A stretch of DNA of 64,000 bases. It comes from Micropterus salmoides (taxonomy: Eukaryota; Chordata; Actinopteri; Centrarchiformes; Centrarchidae). Position 1 is the stretch's first letter; every line of letters starts with the position of its first letter. The notes under the pieces are model-generated. The model was not told where the DNA came from and did not search any database. It worked only from the letters and a program-made list of their open reading frames with translations. A program made the position numbers and the translations under genes. Positions 26,429 to 40,500 of the stretch are shown here, piece after piece. The stretch lies in the NCBI RefSeq assembly GCF_014851395.1, contig NW_024040596.1:6636155-6700154 (forward strand), in the 5' to 3' direction.

Positions 26429-28340
26429 CCTAAAATCTCCACCTTGGATCTTAACAATTCTTGAAATTCCTGACATTTTTGCTGCATCCATCGGGTTGTG
26501 TCCAAATGCACTGCCTATTTGCTGGACAGTGCACTACATTTACCCTAAGCCTGAATGTGTAAATGTATCCACTACATATATTGTGTGACGGAAATTGATA
26601 ATAATTATTGAGTGTCTGAATTTATTGCTCACTACTGAGTAAACTATTGAGTGTCTATTATACAGATAGTAGTGAATGAGGTCTCTGGGTAAATGGGGTG
26701 AGATGTTGATTACACTGGACATGTTTTAAGCAAAAGGTTTCATATCCCTTTTTAGGCAGCTAGAGTTATTGCTGCCTAAATGTTTGCCTGCTGCCTAGAT
26801 TTATCGAAAGCTGGTAAATAAACCTCAAACTGTGTTGTAACGCACATCTGGGTCCCATGGTGTTCTCTTGGCTCGTCTCTCTTTAGCTTTCTAATAACAC
26901 TGTCTTTCAGCTTTGTTCTGGGATGCTTGTCTGGACGCATGACTCTCCTGCTGGTAGAGTCACTGTGTTGTTAATTTAAACATGCAGGCAGCTGCTAAAT
27001 GCCCACAGCTGGTAACTGAACATCCACTGTCACTCCGAATACTGTTCCTCTTCTCTTCCTCTCTCTGTCATCCAGTCTCTTCATCTCTCCAGCCAACTTT
27101 TTATTTTTTTCCCCCTCCTGCCCTAAGGCCAGTGTCACATCACATCACTCCACCTTTTGCTCTTCTCTTGGTCATGTCCCCAGGACTTTTGCCTGCAGAT
27201 CAGGTGTGTCTGTATGTGTGCATATGATCAAACATTGCAAACTTTCCATCACATTGCATGTACTTTACAGGTAAAATGTGTTTTACAAGGTTCATATTAA
27301 AGCAGTTGATTCAGATTATACTAGATGCTTGTGTTAAGGTGGGTTACTGAGAGAAAAGGGGACAAAAGAAGAGGAGAGGGGAAGACAGAGCTAGCCAGCA
27401 TGAAGTTAAATGATTGATTCAGGCAGAGTACAAAGACAAGGTCTAAATCATTAGTGAAACCATTATCGTTGACTGCAGCTTCTCTGTCATATAAATCACT
27501 TCTTAACTCACTGCTTTACTCCACACTTATTGTGTAAGCCACATAACCGTGAAACTGCCTACGTGCCTGTCTGCTTGTTGTGCTTTCACTGTATATGAGT
27601 TTATTTGAAAGCCCCAAAATATTCACACCTCTGTGTGTGTGTGTGTGTGTCTGTGTGTTTTTGTGTGTTTGTGCATTTGTACTCTTGTTTATGCAAGTGT
27701 ATGTGGGCATGTGTGTGTGTTTCTCTCATATCAATATTGTAGATAGCATCTGACTTGGGTGTGATGTGAGGTAAAGGAGGACTGGAGAGGGTGGAGAATG
27801 AGGAGAGGATGAGAATAAGAGACAGACATAAAGAAAGGGGATTTAAGTGATGGATAGACACAGACTGAAGGATAAACGAGGATGAAGACAGATATAGGCT
27901 GAGGAAAAGTCTATAATGATAAAGAGAGAAGAACAGAAGCATTTTAAAGAGGGAGACAAGGAGTAGGGGAAGGAGATGAGAAAATAAGAGAGGAAGAGAG
28001 ACAAAACAGAGAAAAGGAGGACTGTGGCATTTTGGCTTGCTGCTGGTGTTTTCTCATATGCAATGCTGAATAATGATTTAGCCTATAAAAGATTGGCACA
28101 TTGCAGAGGGATGATGGTGAGGATACAGGAAGGAGGCAAGGAAAGAAGGAGAGAAATTAGATAAGAGGAAGACATAAGGAGAAGAGAGGTGATGAAGAAA
28201 GAGGCTTGCAGGGACGAAGAGGGAAAAGAAGGTGGGACAGAGGAAGGCTCAAGAGCAGATGAAAGATGATAGATGGGCTCCATTGGGCAGTGGTGAGGGC
28301 GCAGGAGGAGTGAGGGAGGGTGAGATGAATGGAGGAGAGA

Positions 28341-28377
<37 letters not shown>

Positions 28378-28443
28378 GGAGCTGTCAGGATGATTTGAGC
28401 CTGCCCTCAATGGACCCTGACGCTGCACTTTTTCCCTAAGCAG

Positions 28444-28481
<38 letters not shown>

Positions 28482-30003
28482 ACCTTCTTTCCAAACACTC
28501 CAAATAGAGATCTTGCTATCAGAGACAGAGCAGTGCGAGCTAAGAGGAAAATGTGGAGTAGACAACCAGCCGCTGCCTCAACAGGCTACATACTGTACAC
28601 TTAAAAAAAGTTCTTTGACCTTAACTCTCTTGGTAGTTGAAAGGTAGTTGACACGGAGAATATCACTTTCTGTCAGATGAAAAGTATAGTAAGTATGTAT
28701 CATTTAAGAGAGGTACTGTTCTCTATTCAATGAATACAAATACAAGCCTATTAAATGGCTTTTCTCTCCAATACATTCATAGAAAACTCCAAGTAATGAG
28801 GCATATGTCTAAAAACACTGTCAGACAACAACAACCAGACTTGTTGCTATGTCATTGGCAGGGTTAAAGCTGTAGTTTTACATTTTCGGGAAGTGTGCTT
28901 ATTTCCTTTTTTTAGCCCAGAGTTGAGGAAAAGACTCATACCACTCTCATGTCTGTGCAGTAAATATGAAGGTGGAGTCAGCAGCACCTTAGCTTAGCAC
29001 AAGGGCTGGGTAATAAAAAGGTAATAAAAATCACCAACAACAACACCTGGAATGCCTACTAATTAACATGTTATATCTTGTTTGTTAATTCCGCACAAAA
29101 GCTGACACGTTGTGCTTTTTCTGCAAGTTACTGTATGTGTCAGGCTATTTCGTGGCTGGTCTCAGGGACTTCTAAGAGTCTTGGACACTAAGCTAACATT
29201 TTTTGTACAGGTATCAGTCTTCTTATCTCACACAACAAACATAGCTGTTGGGTTATAACTCATCCCTGTCACCAATGATGAACAGATGTGGTACCATGGT
29301 GCCTGTCATGTGATGAAACAGGAAGTTATGGGAGTCATGATTGGTCATGGCTATACTGATCTTAGTAGGGGCACAAAGCTGTCTGTCAGTCGTCCTATTT
29401 ATCTCCCTCCAGCTGCCTCCCGGCATTTAAATTGCTACTGTATATGAATCTTAATGAAAACATCTCTCTCTGTCTGACCGCCACTCCATCGATTTTGCCT
29501 GCAGAGCCAGCGGAGTGCTTGACAAAATGTGATGCATTATAGATTACAGATTACCATCTTAAATTGCAATCAGGGCCATAACAGATTAGATTGCTTCAAC
29601 ATAGTGACATAATAAAAAAAACCTTGTCTGACCAGGGGCACACTGACATAACAGTGCTGTTTGTGTGTGAGTGTGTGTGTTGATAAATGACAGATGAAAA
29701 GACAGATGCAACCATATCATGAGTTTTCTTATACGATAGAGAGAGACAGTGGGGAACCATATTGCCTGTTCATAATGTAGTCTTTGTCTACAAACACAGA
29801 TGACTCCTTTGTCTCAACGAGATGAGTGTGTGTGCGTTTCTGTGTGTATTCTCCTCTTCTTAAACTGAGGATTAACTGCCGTTTTCTGCATCTCAAAGCT
29901 GTAATCTACAAGCTTGAGAAAGGGAACATATGGATAATGTTCTCATGACCATGTTAAATTAATCTGATGAAGCGAGAAAAATTAGAGGGGCAAAAGTGTG
30001 TTT

Positions 30004-30048
<45 letters not shown>

Positions 30049-33000
30049 TCAGGGTTGTTGCCGACAATCACAGGGTGACCACGCATGTCTGCTCCCCAAC
30101 AGACACACACCTCAATTTCAGGCTACCCCTGCGCACACACACAAACACAGACATGCACGCTCCAGGCGCCTGTAGACTTAAATAGCTCTGCGCTGTAGGA
30201 GACTTGTAAATAACAGCCTATTAGTCTTGAGATGTTACCACCAACACTGCAAATACCTCACTCTTATTGGCATGGTTCCACAATTACTTTTCAAAAAATT
30301 TAACTTGTCATTACTGGAAGCAGCCTGAAACTATGTTTAGACACAAACCAAAAGTCTTTCATTGAAGAACAACCATAAATACACACATACTGAATGTAAA
30401 TACCATAATAAATAAATCAGAGCCTGTTGTTTCTAGCAGTTCAATCAGATTTTCTCCTCCTGGGAAAACTACTGGACTATAAATGGATGTAAGAAAGTCA
30501 AAGAGAAAGAGGAAAGGAGGGCAGGGGGAGAGAAAAAAGAGGGGAGAAGGGAAAGAGAGGGGTAGACAGACAGCGAGAGAGAGCATCGAATGCATTAAAC
30601 TGATCCGAGAATAGGAACTGCAGAGTAAAACTGAAAAATGACGAGGACAGGGAGACAGACAGAGAAGCATGTTTTTCATTCCTACAGCACAGTGTGAAAG
30701 TAAAACAAAACAGAGCAGAGCACAGCGGGCCTTTTCACCCTTTCAGCGTTTCAACAAACAGCCAGCCGGTGAAATATTGATGCTTCAATTCTGACAAAGA
30801 AATGTCTGAATGATTTTGGTACATCTGAGTGGGGAAATTCACCTATCTATAATTGATATGGCTGAAATGTTAATAACTGGATGGGAAAGCACCGGAACAG
30901 AGACATAATGGGAGTGAGGGGGGAAGTGTGTGTGCTTGTGTGTGTGTGTTTCTGTATTTGTCTGCTCCTCTGCCTGTGTTATACATATAGTGCCAAGCAG
31001 GGACCACTACTATGTGTAGTTTCATGTACAGTAAGGCAAATGACACAAGACGAAAACATCAGTAAAGGCATTTATATGTTTTTGTGTTTTGTGTGTATGT
31101 CTTCAGCTCAGATGATTAGTAGCTACCCTGTCTCAGAATCTGTCCATGTTTTTTTTTTAATAAAAACAATTGCTTTTGCACTGCACGCCTAATAAAATGA
31201 GTCATCCAATTGTTTTTGTTTAACTTATTTAGTTGGTTTTATTACATAAATATTGAACTTGCAATCATCTTGTTGTATTTGTGTAATTGCCATTTTATGA
31301 GCTGCAGCTTCTATTGCACCCGTGGCCATCTGTGGAAAGGGGATCTCTCTTTTTTAATAGACTAACCTATAATGTCTCTCAATATGTATAATGTGTTTGT
31401 CTTTTTCAGTGCTTGTGCTAGATCATCATTGCAGATGCTGGCCCAAAAAGCCCAGTATGACTGCGTAAATTGGTCTATACCTGTTAACATGACTTCAATT
31501 CACCTTAATTCCTGGAAATATTATCTGATGTTTTGCTCCATGTCCCTTCTTATCCCATATGTGACTCTTTTTAAAATTTAATGTTCTTTCATATTCCACT
31601 TAAAAATATCTTGAAACCCATAAACATGGATTTACTATTAGTAAGATTTAGGATATTTGAACTTTCTGCCAGCATTCCTTCAGTAAGATTAAATTTGTGT
31701 TTGCTCCTTGTCTCATACCTTTCTGCCAGCATTCTTCCATGATTTCCCAGCATCCCTGCTTGTCTTTCTGTCTGCCTTTATCTTTGTGTGCTGTATTTTT
31801 ATTTCATGCTGCAGAACCGCCTGCCTTTCTTGCAGTCTAACCACGCAACCAAAGCCAAAAAGCCAAAAACAATGATGGACACCAAAATCCTCTAATCTGT
31901 GTTAATTCTTCCTAAGTGTGAAAAGTATCCTGGAACAGTAAATGTGTTGTAATTAGACTTTGATAATTAGAGACAAGGGACCAAGGGAGGTCCCATCGTG
32001 ATTATTACGGGATAGCTAAAGCCAGAGAAACAGGAGGAGAGTGGGCTGAAGTTCACCCAATACACCCAACAACTCTCTCACAGAGACAGGCTGGTGGAGA
32101 CAGAAACTCAGAAGACACAGGAAGTTTTTTCACAGTGTTGTAAACTCCCCTCACTTCCCATCCAAGTTGCAATCTAACCTCTCAAGCTCTCCAAATCTTC
32201 ACATCTATCTTTGAACTCACTCTTTTTAACTATTTTTCTCCAGGTCACTTTGTTTGCCGCCCCCGACCCCATGCCTTTAATATCCACCCATCCATCCGTC
32301 CATCCTGTCTTTACCTGCAGTCCAGCTTCTCTATCTCAAAGTGCGGGTTGAAGTTGAGGACGATGCGTTGTGAAGGCTCGGGGGCTGTGATGGTCCAGCG
32401 GCAGTTCTGGTGAGGTGGGTACTCCAGCGGGTAGCCGGGGGTGGTGATGTAGCCAGCATCACTGGCATCTAAATGGCCACCGCATGGTTCAGACGCTGGA
32501 TGGGGAGAGGGAGATAGAAAGTGAAATAATCTTATATACAAGTAAAAAAAAGTGGATTCAGAAATATGTTTATATTCTATGGCTTTGGTCCACTGTAATG
32601 TATGGAAATCTTCCTATACAAGTAGTGAAAGCACTGAAAGCTTTGATGAAAACAGTGATTATGCTCAATATTTTTCCATAGGTTAATACTCAAGTTCACA
32701 CACTGGAATAAGGGCATTGATTAGTGTTTGTAAATGTGATCAAAACAGCTAAGATAAAAGAAAGGGAGAATAAAGTGGCAGGCATATAGCTTTCCTCACA
32801 GCAGCAGATATAAGTCTAGAGTACCATCAGGGTCAATGTACGCTTGCTTGTCATGACTGACCAGGAGGACGTCAATAGTTCTTTACATATTTGTTCATTA
32901 AGCACTATGAAAAGGGCAAAACTGATAAAATGCAGTTAAGAGTTGTGTTTGCAAAGACAGGATATGAGAAACAAAGACGTGTGTGTGTGTGTCTATGTGG

Positions 33001-35760
33001 ATGTGGTGTCAAAGGTCAACTCAGCCTCATGACATACAAAGACTCTATTCTGACCTATGAAGACTGACACACACGCACACACACAGTGAACGTGTCCTCC
33101 AGATGCCACAGTTACTGTGACAGAGCGGATCCACTTGTCAGCAGTCATATGTCTGCGTCGTGTCATAAACAATGCCACTCATTCACTGCCGCAGATGTAC
33201 CCTGACACTGATGGGTAACTCATATATTACTGTGACACCCAACGGCATAACAGACACACAACTCTACTGTATTACATCTGTGGCATCTATTATACACCAT
33301 GGAGGCTGCCCGGTTTGATGGGCTGTGCGGACCTTCTGCTTGAACTAAACGTCTTCTTTGTTTAAGATCCGCAAAAAAAGTTAAACCATCATGGTGGATG
33401 GATATACTGACTACCATCTTTCTAAAGCCCCAGCGCATCCAATAAAATAGCACAGTACAAGCCACAATCTGACTCAATAACCAAAGTTGTTAGTTTGTTA
33501 ATTTAATATCCCCAAAAAGTAGATAATATAAGTAATAGTGTCGGCCAGTGCTTGCAGATAAATGAGTTATTTTAGACAACTATCTTAAATGTACTAAAAT
33601 CAAGTGCTTCTCTTTCATTAAGTGGAATGCTGCTTTGGAAGAACTAATTTATCCAAGGAATTATTCCTGCACAGAACTGTGATTACACTGTTCATTTGGA
33701 CCTAAGCAGATGAATTTTCCACAAATATTGTGGGCTAAATGATGGCCAGGTTAAGCTAATAAAAACAGCATCTGTGAATGTCGGCTGCTTGCTGGGAAGT
33801 GTTTGGCCCGTAAACAACCCCTTAGATAATTTCCTGTTTATGAGAGAAAGAACAAACTTACAATCGGGGCTCCTGGCAGTCTATATTATGGTTTCAATCA
33901 GAGCTAAATGTGCCTCAAGAAACCAGCCTCATAAAAAAAAAAAAAAACTGCTAATCTTTGTGAAGACGTTTTGTAACTTTTTGGTCTGTGCCAGCGTCTA
34001 GCCCGCTGTGCTATGCTGTGCTGAGTGAGGTGACATAGGCAACTCAAACTACTCAGCAGAATACAACATATTTTAACGCTATAAATAGACTCCTGGCTAC
34101 TGTAAATCTTCTCTGAGAGGAGTCACACATGCAAACATTAACACACACACACACACACACACAGCGTAAACACTTTATCGAACACAATCCTCATAACAAA
34201 TTCGGATAGGAGGGTAAAACAAACTCTCAGCATCTTAAATCTCACTTTTTTCCCCATCATGGCTGCGAATATGTATGCGCGTGGAACGATGCACGTACTC
34301 TCACGCACTCAAGAGTCAGCGAGGGAAGATGAAAGTGAAGGTCAGAGCTCGGCACACAGTACGCAGAGTGACTGACACTTTGGCATCTATATCTGGTGTC
34401 TACCTCACACTGTCTGCAAACAATTAGTGATCACCCCTCTATATCTCTCTGCCTCTGTCTGTCTTTCCTTTAGTCATGCTGTGAGCCAACTAGTCCTGTC
34501 TATCTCCTCCAATCTGTTTACAATCTCCCTGGTGACATACAGTAATACAGGAGTAGAGTTACAAGGCCTACATAACCCGGCCAGACGCATTTCATCTCAA
34601 CCCCACCTGGATTAGTGTTTAACCACTCTGGAATCTCACAGCACCCTCAGCCAAACACCACTTTTAGCACCGCTTACTGTAGCTAACTGTCTCTAATGAA
34701 AAATCTGGGATGTGCAGTGCGAGGGGGAAACATCTAGAAATTTAACTGATTAATAATCTATTGCTTGGGACTCATAATGCATGCTTAGTTTTTATTGGGA
34801 TGGGTCTTAAAATGAGAAGACTGCAAATGTGTTTTCATTAGATATAATCCCCGGGTGAGACAGTGAAGGTTTATTCTTTTTCATAGGCTACTTTACTCTT
34901 TACTTTGCTTTATCTTTCAACTTACTTTCAACCATCTCCACAAACAACCAGTGGATTTGCAGTTGAGGGGGTAGACACAATAACACTTAAAATCTAATTA
35001 ATTCCAGTACAGTTACACATTTAGTTACACTTTATGAAGCATATGCTTGATTTTTTAGACTGTGTCAAAAAGACTTTTACATTTATCTATATTATTCTTA
35101 GAATAATCTTTTCTGTTGATGAAATGTGGGCGGATGTCGATAGCGTGCTTTTCTTTGTCTGTTTATCTTCTTTTTTTATTATATATTTCTACTCTGAATA
35201 ACTACCCTCTCCTCTCATCTCCTCACCTCTGGCGCGCAGCCGATAAAGCCAGCACCTCCACGTTTCTGATGAATAAGGCTGGTGTGATAGAGAGGCAGAC
35301 GCTGTGTGTGCGTGAAGTATTATGTCTGCTCTGCTTTAAGGGTCTATCAATCTCGGGACACATACACACACACAAAGCCATTCAACGATTATCACATCCA
35401 AACAGGGCAGGAAGTGAAACAAATTGATGACATCACATCCTCTTCCATAAAGTGCCACTAAACACATTTTAAGAAAATGTAACACTGTTTGCTTATTTGG
35501 TTCATGCGCATAGATATACATACATTTAAATGTCTGCTGAGGCTGAGCTCATCAGTCATTATAATGTAGAATTCCTGCAGTGAAAGACCGATAAACTGGA
35601 GGAGTGAAACATTTTTCTTTTTGGAGGGACAGCTCATAGCCATTGTTATGTCTATTTACCAAGAAACTATAAATACAGCTTCCGAAAGTAAATCTATAGC
35701 AATGCTAATTTGCATTCCACACTACAGCACCCTGTCCTGCATGCTGGGAAGAAAGTGTAA

Positions 35761-35804
<44 letters not shown>

Positions 35805-37527
35805 AGAACAGAGGAGATGCTGAGTTAGGAAAAGGCCTGAATTCATGTCAAGAAATATCAAACAGGTAAAAGTGGCAGAAAAAGAGAGAAAGAGAGATTG
35901 TGATGGAGAGACTGTCAAAGAGAGAACAAGAAAGGGAGCAGAAGAGATGTGAGGCAGGAAAGATGATAATGTAGGCGTTGAGAGAAAAGGGAAGAAGGGA
36001 AAGAGAAGTGTTGCAGTTGCTTTAAATCTTAAAACATAATTTTCCCAATTGGACTTTGTTTTAGAGACGTTGCTGTCGGTGTAACAAATGTTATGGTAAC
36101 CAATGACATGATGGCCAAACGTACAAAAACAAAATCAAAATTGTAATGACCCAAAACTCGGCATGATACTGGACTCTGCACTAAACTTCTATGGTGAGTT
36201 GGTACCTCCTGTTTATAAGACAATATCAGCATAGGATGAAACAAAAGTGCAACATCAAATACATCACCAACTTTCTCTGTCTCAGTTGGTCCATCACAGA
36301 GGAAATAAACACTTCCCTCCTCTTGACCCCCGACTTTGCACAAGACAGCATCACTCTCTACCACATCAGCATGTGTGATCTTCAGGGAGAGCTTGTTTTT
36401 AGACCACAGCTTCACAACAAGCGCACAAACACAAACTGCTGAACATCACTTCTCCCCCCCTCTGGCTTAGACATCACTGAATTCAGACCACACACACAGA
36501 ATAAGCAGCAGTAAACGGTGCTAAGCAGTCAAGCAGGGATATAAGACAGGTCACTGCATTATTTATAGTTCTGCCACGTTCAGTATTGCATCCTGATAAC
36601 ACCTATTCAGCAATTTTCCCCCACATGTGCATACCACGCTTCCACATGGAGCTGCTTTGCAAAATTGAACTAGATCCTTGTTTGTTGGCCCCAAATGCAA
36701 ATTTTCTGACCTTGTTTCTAAGCTCTCTTACAGATTCATGTTCCTTCAGAGTAGGGAGTCTGATTTGACTCTAAAGGGACACTTTCCAGCCTGTCACAAT
36801 CGATTTGCTCGTGTGTGAGAACTGTGCTAATGAGTTGGACCATAGTCCACATTCATTTTCATTGGCCACAATGAAAGCATGAGTGGTTTAGTAAGAGTGT
36901 AAGAGAGGGAGAAAGTGTGTCTCACCCAGCTAACCAGAGAGCTTGCTAGGAGAGAGGCTATCATTTGGCAGATCAACTTATTATCCACCAACACTGGCCC
37001 CGATACTCAGCACAGTGAGTCTCACATTATCATTATTGTTACCCTGTTGGACGCAGGTCCTTAAATCAGTATACTCTGACCATCTGCATCAAAGCCTGAG
37101 AGGGGGCGAAGATATTTTTTCCCATTGATTTCCCTGCATTTCTTACTGTTTACAATGGATTTTCAGAAGGATGGCTTGGGTCCAGCATCATGAAGCATTC
37201 ACAGCGAGCTTCAGGCATTGTTACCTTAAACGGTGAAAATACAGATAGATTCGCAGTAAAAAGCTTTTATGTGACTCTCTGTGTATGAGAAACAGTGAAA
37301 ATATCAGCCTGAAATGTCTTCTTTGGACCAAAACCAAGGAGCTTTTAGTCATCGAAACCTGGGAAACCTCAGGAATGGACAGAAAGAGAGAGAGAGAGAG
37401 AGAGAAAGGGAGAAGGAGTCAGAGCAGGACGAAAGAAAAAGAGAGTGCCAGAACATCTGTCTCTCATCATCTGAAAAGAGAAAGTCAGCAGCTCAGAAAA
37501 GCTCAGTGGACAGAAAATACAACTCTA

Positions 37528-37568
<41 letters not shown>

Positions 37569-40500
37569 CACACAAACAGGTGGGGTTGTGCTTTTCTCCA
37601 GGTGCCCTGCATTAAGCCACAGTGGAAAACTACAGAGAGAAGAGAGAGAGTGTGTTTAAAATAGACAGAGGGATGGTGGAGGACTACAAAGGATCTGAGA
37701 AACAAAAAAGAGTGATGGGAACACGGAGAGAAGAGAGACAAGGACTCATAAAAAGGAAGGATGAGTGTGTGATACAGAAAAAGAACTGACGTGAGAACAA
37801 GCTTCTCAACTCAGGAGCAAAGACATTACCTGATCTGTGGGGCTTTAGAGGGTGGAGAGAGAATATGATGGCGGAAAAGGGAAGCTACAGAGAAAGATTT
37901 AAGATCAATAACAGAGAGAATAGCAATGAGTAACTGAAAAGCTAACCAAAGGAGAACAGTATGATGAAGAACAGTTTGGCAGAGAAGGGTAGTTTGCTCT
38001 GATAAATGATCTGTGGTAATCAGAATAAATTGACATTTCTGTAAACGATGCACCATTTAGGTAAACTATCCAACAAGTCCTCCAAATGAAATGGCCATGC
38101 CCTTTAGAATGACACAAGTGTTTTCTGATCTGATGCCCCCGTCAGCGCTACATCATGATTTGTCTGTAGAGCCAAAAGGGCCACGTGTTCCTATCTGGTC
38201 CCATTTACTTTAGGGCTTTACTAAACCTAAACATTATTCAGATGACACAGCGGGACTTTCTTTGTATGTAGTTTACATCTCTGTCTGTTCCTGTTTCAGT
38301 CAAAAATGTGCGTTGCTATAAAATCTACTTTATATAAATAAAGTTTAAATAAACACAGGCACTGGTAAAGTAGGTTTCTGGCTCCCTAAAAAAAAAAGTC
38401 TCCTTCTTATCGCAAGAAACGCTTCAAGTGCCGTAAAAGCCAGTTACGACCAAAGATATTCACAATGTTGTAAAGCATAACCACGTAATAAAAACAATGT
38501 CACATACTGTTCTTAACTACATCCAAACATCATCCTGGCAGCATCTTCAGGTTTTAGTTTTAGAAAATGTTTGCACTAAAACCTTTTACTACCAAAGAAT
38601 CTGTGTTCTAACCCTGGAGCCTGTTACCACTCATCATAATATACTCAATAGTTGATTGTGTAAAGAATTTGTGTTATTGCATTTAGGAACTGTAAAATAC
38701 AACAACCCACTTAATGCAATGTATCAGCCTTTTAAGATATTTATGAATGAAACTTTAACAACAAGCCAGATTAATGGATTTCCAACTGTTGAGCTTTATT
38801 CTTTTCCTGGCAGTGGGAACAACGACGTGAAAACCTAGATTGCCACAGATTGACAGACTCTTAGAGAATGGAGAATTAAAAAAGAAAAGAATAAGTGGAT
38901 GAAAGAGTAAAGGGATTCCGCACCGTGGCAAAGTCGGGGCGAAAAGAAGGTGAGGGAGGTTTCTTAATCGGAGCGAGGGAAAACACTGCCAGAGGGAGGA
39001 GTGGAGAAAGAGACAGAGTGCGCTATTAAAGGAGAGGTGAAGTGCCATGAAAAGAGGAAAAACAACAGGATGATTCAGCGTGAAGGGAGAGAGAAAAAGG
39101 AAAACAACCTGTGGCCTCGCACGGCACTGCTCTGGAGGGACTACTGAGGACACAGAAGGCTTAGCTCACACACAAACACACACATTTCTCTTGGCGTGTG
39201 ATGTTTTTTTGAAAGAAGCAAGGACAGACAAATGTCCTCATTTGAAGGTTTCCCATGATCTCCCCTTCTCTCCGAGGACATGTTATTCACTCGTGTACAA
39301 ATACAAGAACACACGCTCGCAAATAAACTGATCTCCCCATCCTCTCTAATTACTCCAGTCATTACCAATGGTCAATGAAGACACTAGAATACTAACAGTT
39401 TACTAATGACATGATAACTGTAATTAGACCATCCTGCTGGACCCACTAATTGTCCTTTCCCTTTTACAGACGAGCGAGGAGCAGAGACAAAGACAGAGAG
39501 ACTGTGCCGAACGTAATTAGCTTAATGTTTATTCAGTCACTGCAAACTAGTTTTTTGAAGTCAGTGGACCAGTCCCAAGGGAAGTATAAGGCCTCTTGTT
39601 TGACTCCCCAAATTCATGTTTTTAAGAGTTGTGTGGCTAATTTAAAGGTATATTTCAGAGATGTACTATTACTTAAAAGTGCCTTAAAAAGAAAAGAAAG
39701 GAGAAGAAAAACACAGCAGTCTGAGTCACTCAATGAATAAGGATAACCCTTAATCCTGAAACCTGGTGGAGAACACCTGCTACCTGCAGGATAATTAAAA
39801 TGAAATCAATTTCGAAAAAAAAGTCTCCAGAAAAGTGTCACCTGCCACAGATTAGCATACTCTGTCACATACAAAGATTTAAATCGAACCATCACAATAA
39901 AGGGATTTAGCAGAGGGTTTTAATTTGAGTTGGCTACTATTATTAAATAAATTTCATGACCTCTTTGTGTACAAAACTGTCTGGTTTGTTCTACAGTTTT
40001 AATAGAATTAAACCAGTGGGAGCTGAAAAATAATCATTCTTCAAGATCATTTTTTAGAAAAGTATATCTCTTGCCTATATTGTAATCAGAGTATTTATTA
40101 ATAATGTACTTTACCTTGTCCAGAAACCCTCCTGTGCTTGACAGAGGGGAGGAATAAATCTGGGCTGGTTTACTGCAGGTGGCTCCACTCAACTACTGCT
40201 TCACACTCTGCTGCTTTCCTCTTATTTCACTAATGCCCTCTCATGCTCTCCCCCTCCCTGTTTCCCCCTTTCCCTCTCTCTTCTGCACTACCTAATGCTC
40301 ATGGTTCCTTGCCCTCTCCTGCTCACGCTTTCTCTTGTTATTGCGTCATTGTTTCAAGGCACTGTACAGGGATGAAGATTCACAAGCCACACTGTTAAAA
40401 CAAATCCTGGCCTTTTGTATCAGTGAACCATCTAACACATCTGAAAAAACAGTAGTAAGTAAGAAAAACTCATATAGGAGGGAAAATTTCAGATGTGGGA

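Larger units (their letters stand above)
20082..32314 (-). other. nrp2 intron 2
   Basis: At 12.2 kb this is the largest complete intron. It contains a SINE copy (20934-21094), a foldback repeat (about 28862-29235), clustered GT, CA and GA microsatellites at about 26109-26425 and 28345-28480, and a long plus-strand purine-rich block (about 27775-28375). No exon or RNA gene was recognised. Confidence 0.85.

Noticed and set aside
36029..36415. Overlapping open frames on both strands (128 codons minus, 83 codons plus)
   Set aside because: Neither has a recognisable domain or supported splice sites; possibly an old repeat or pseudogene piece, but I cannot support that.
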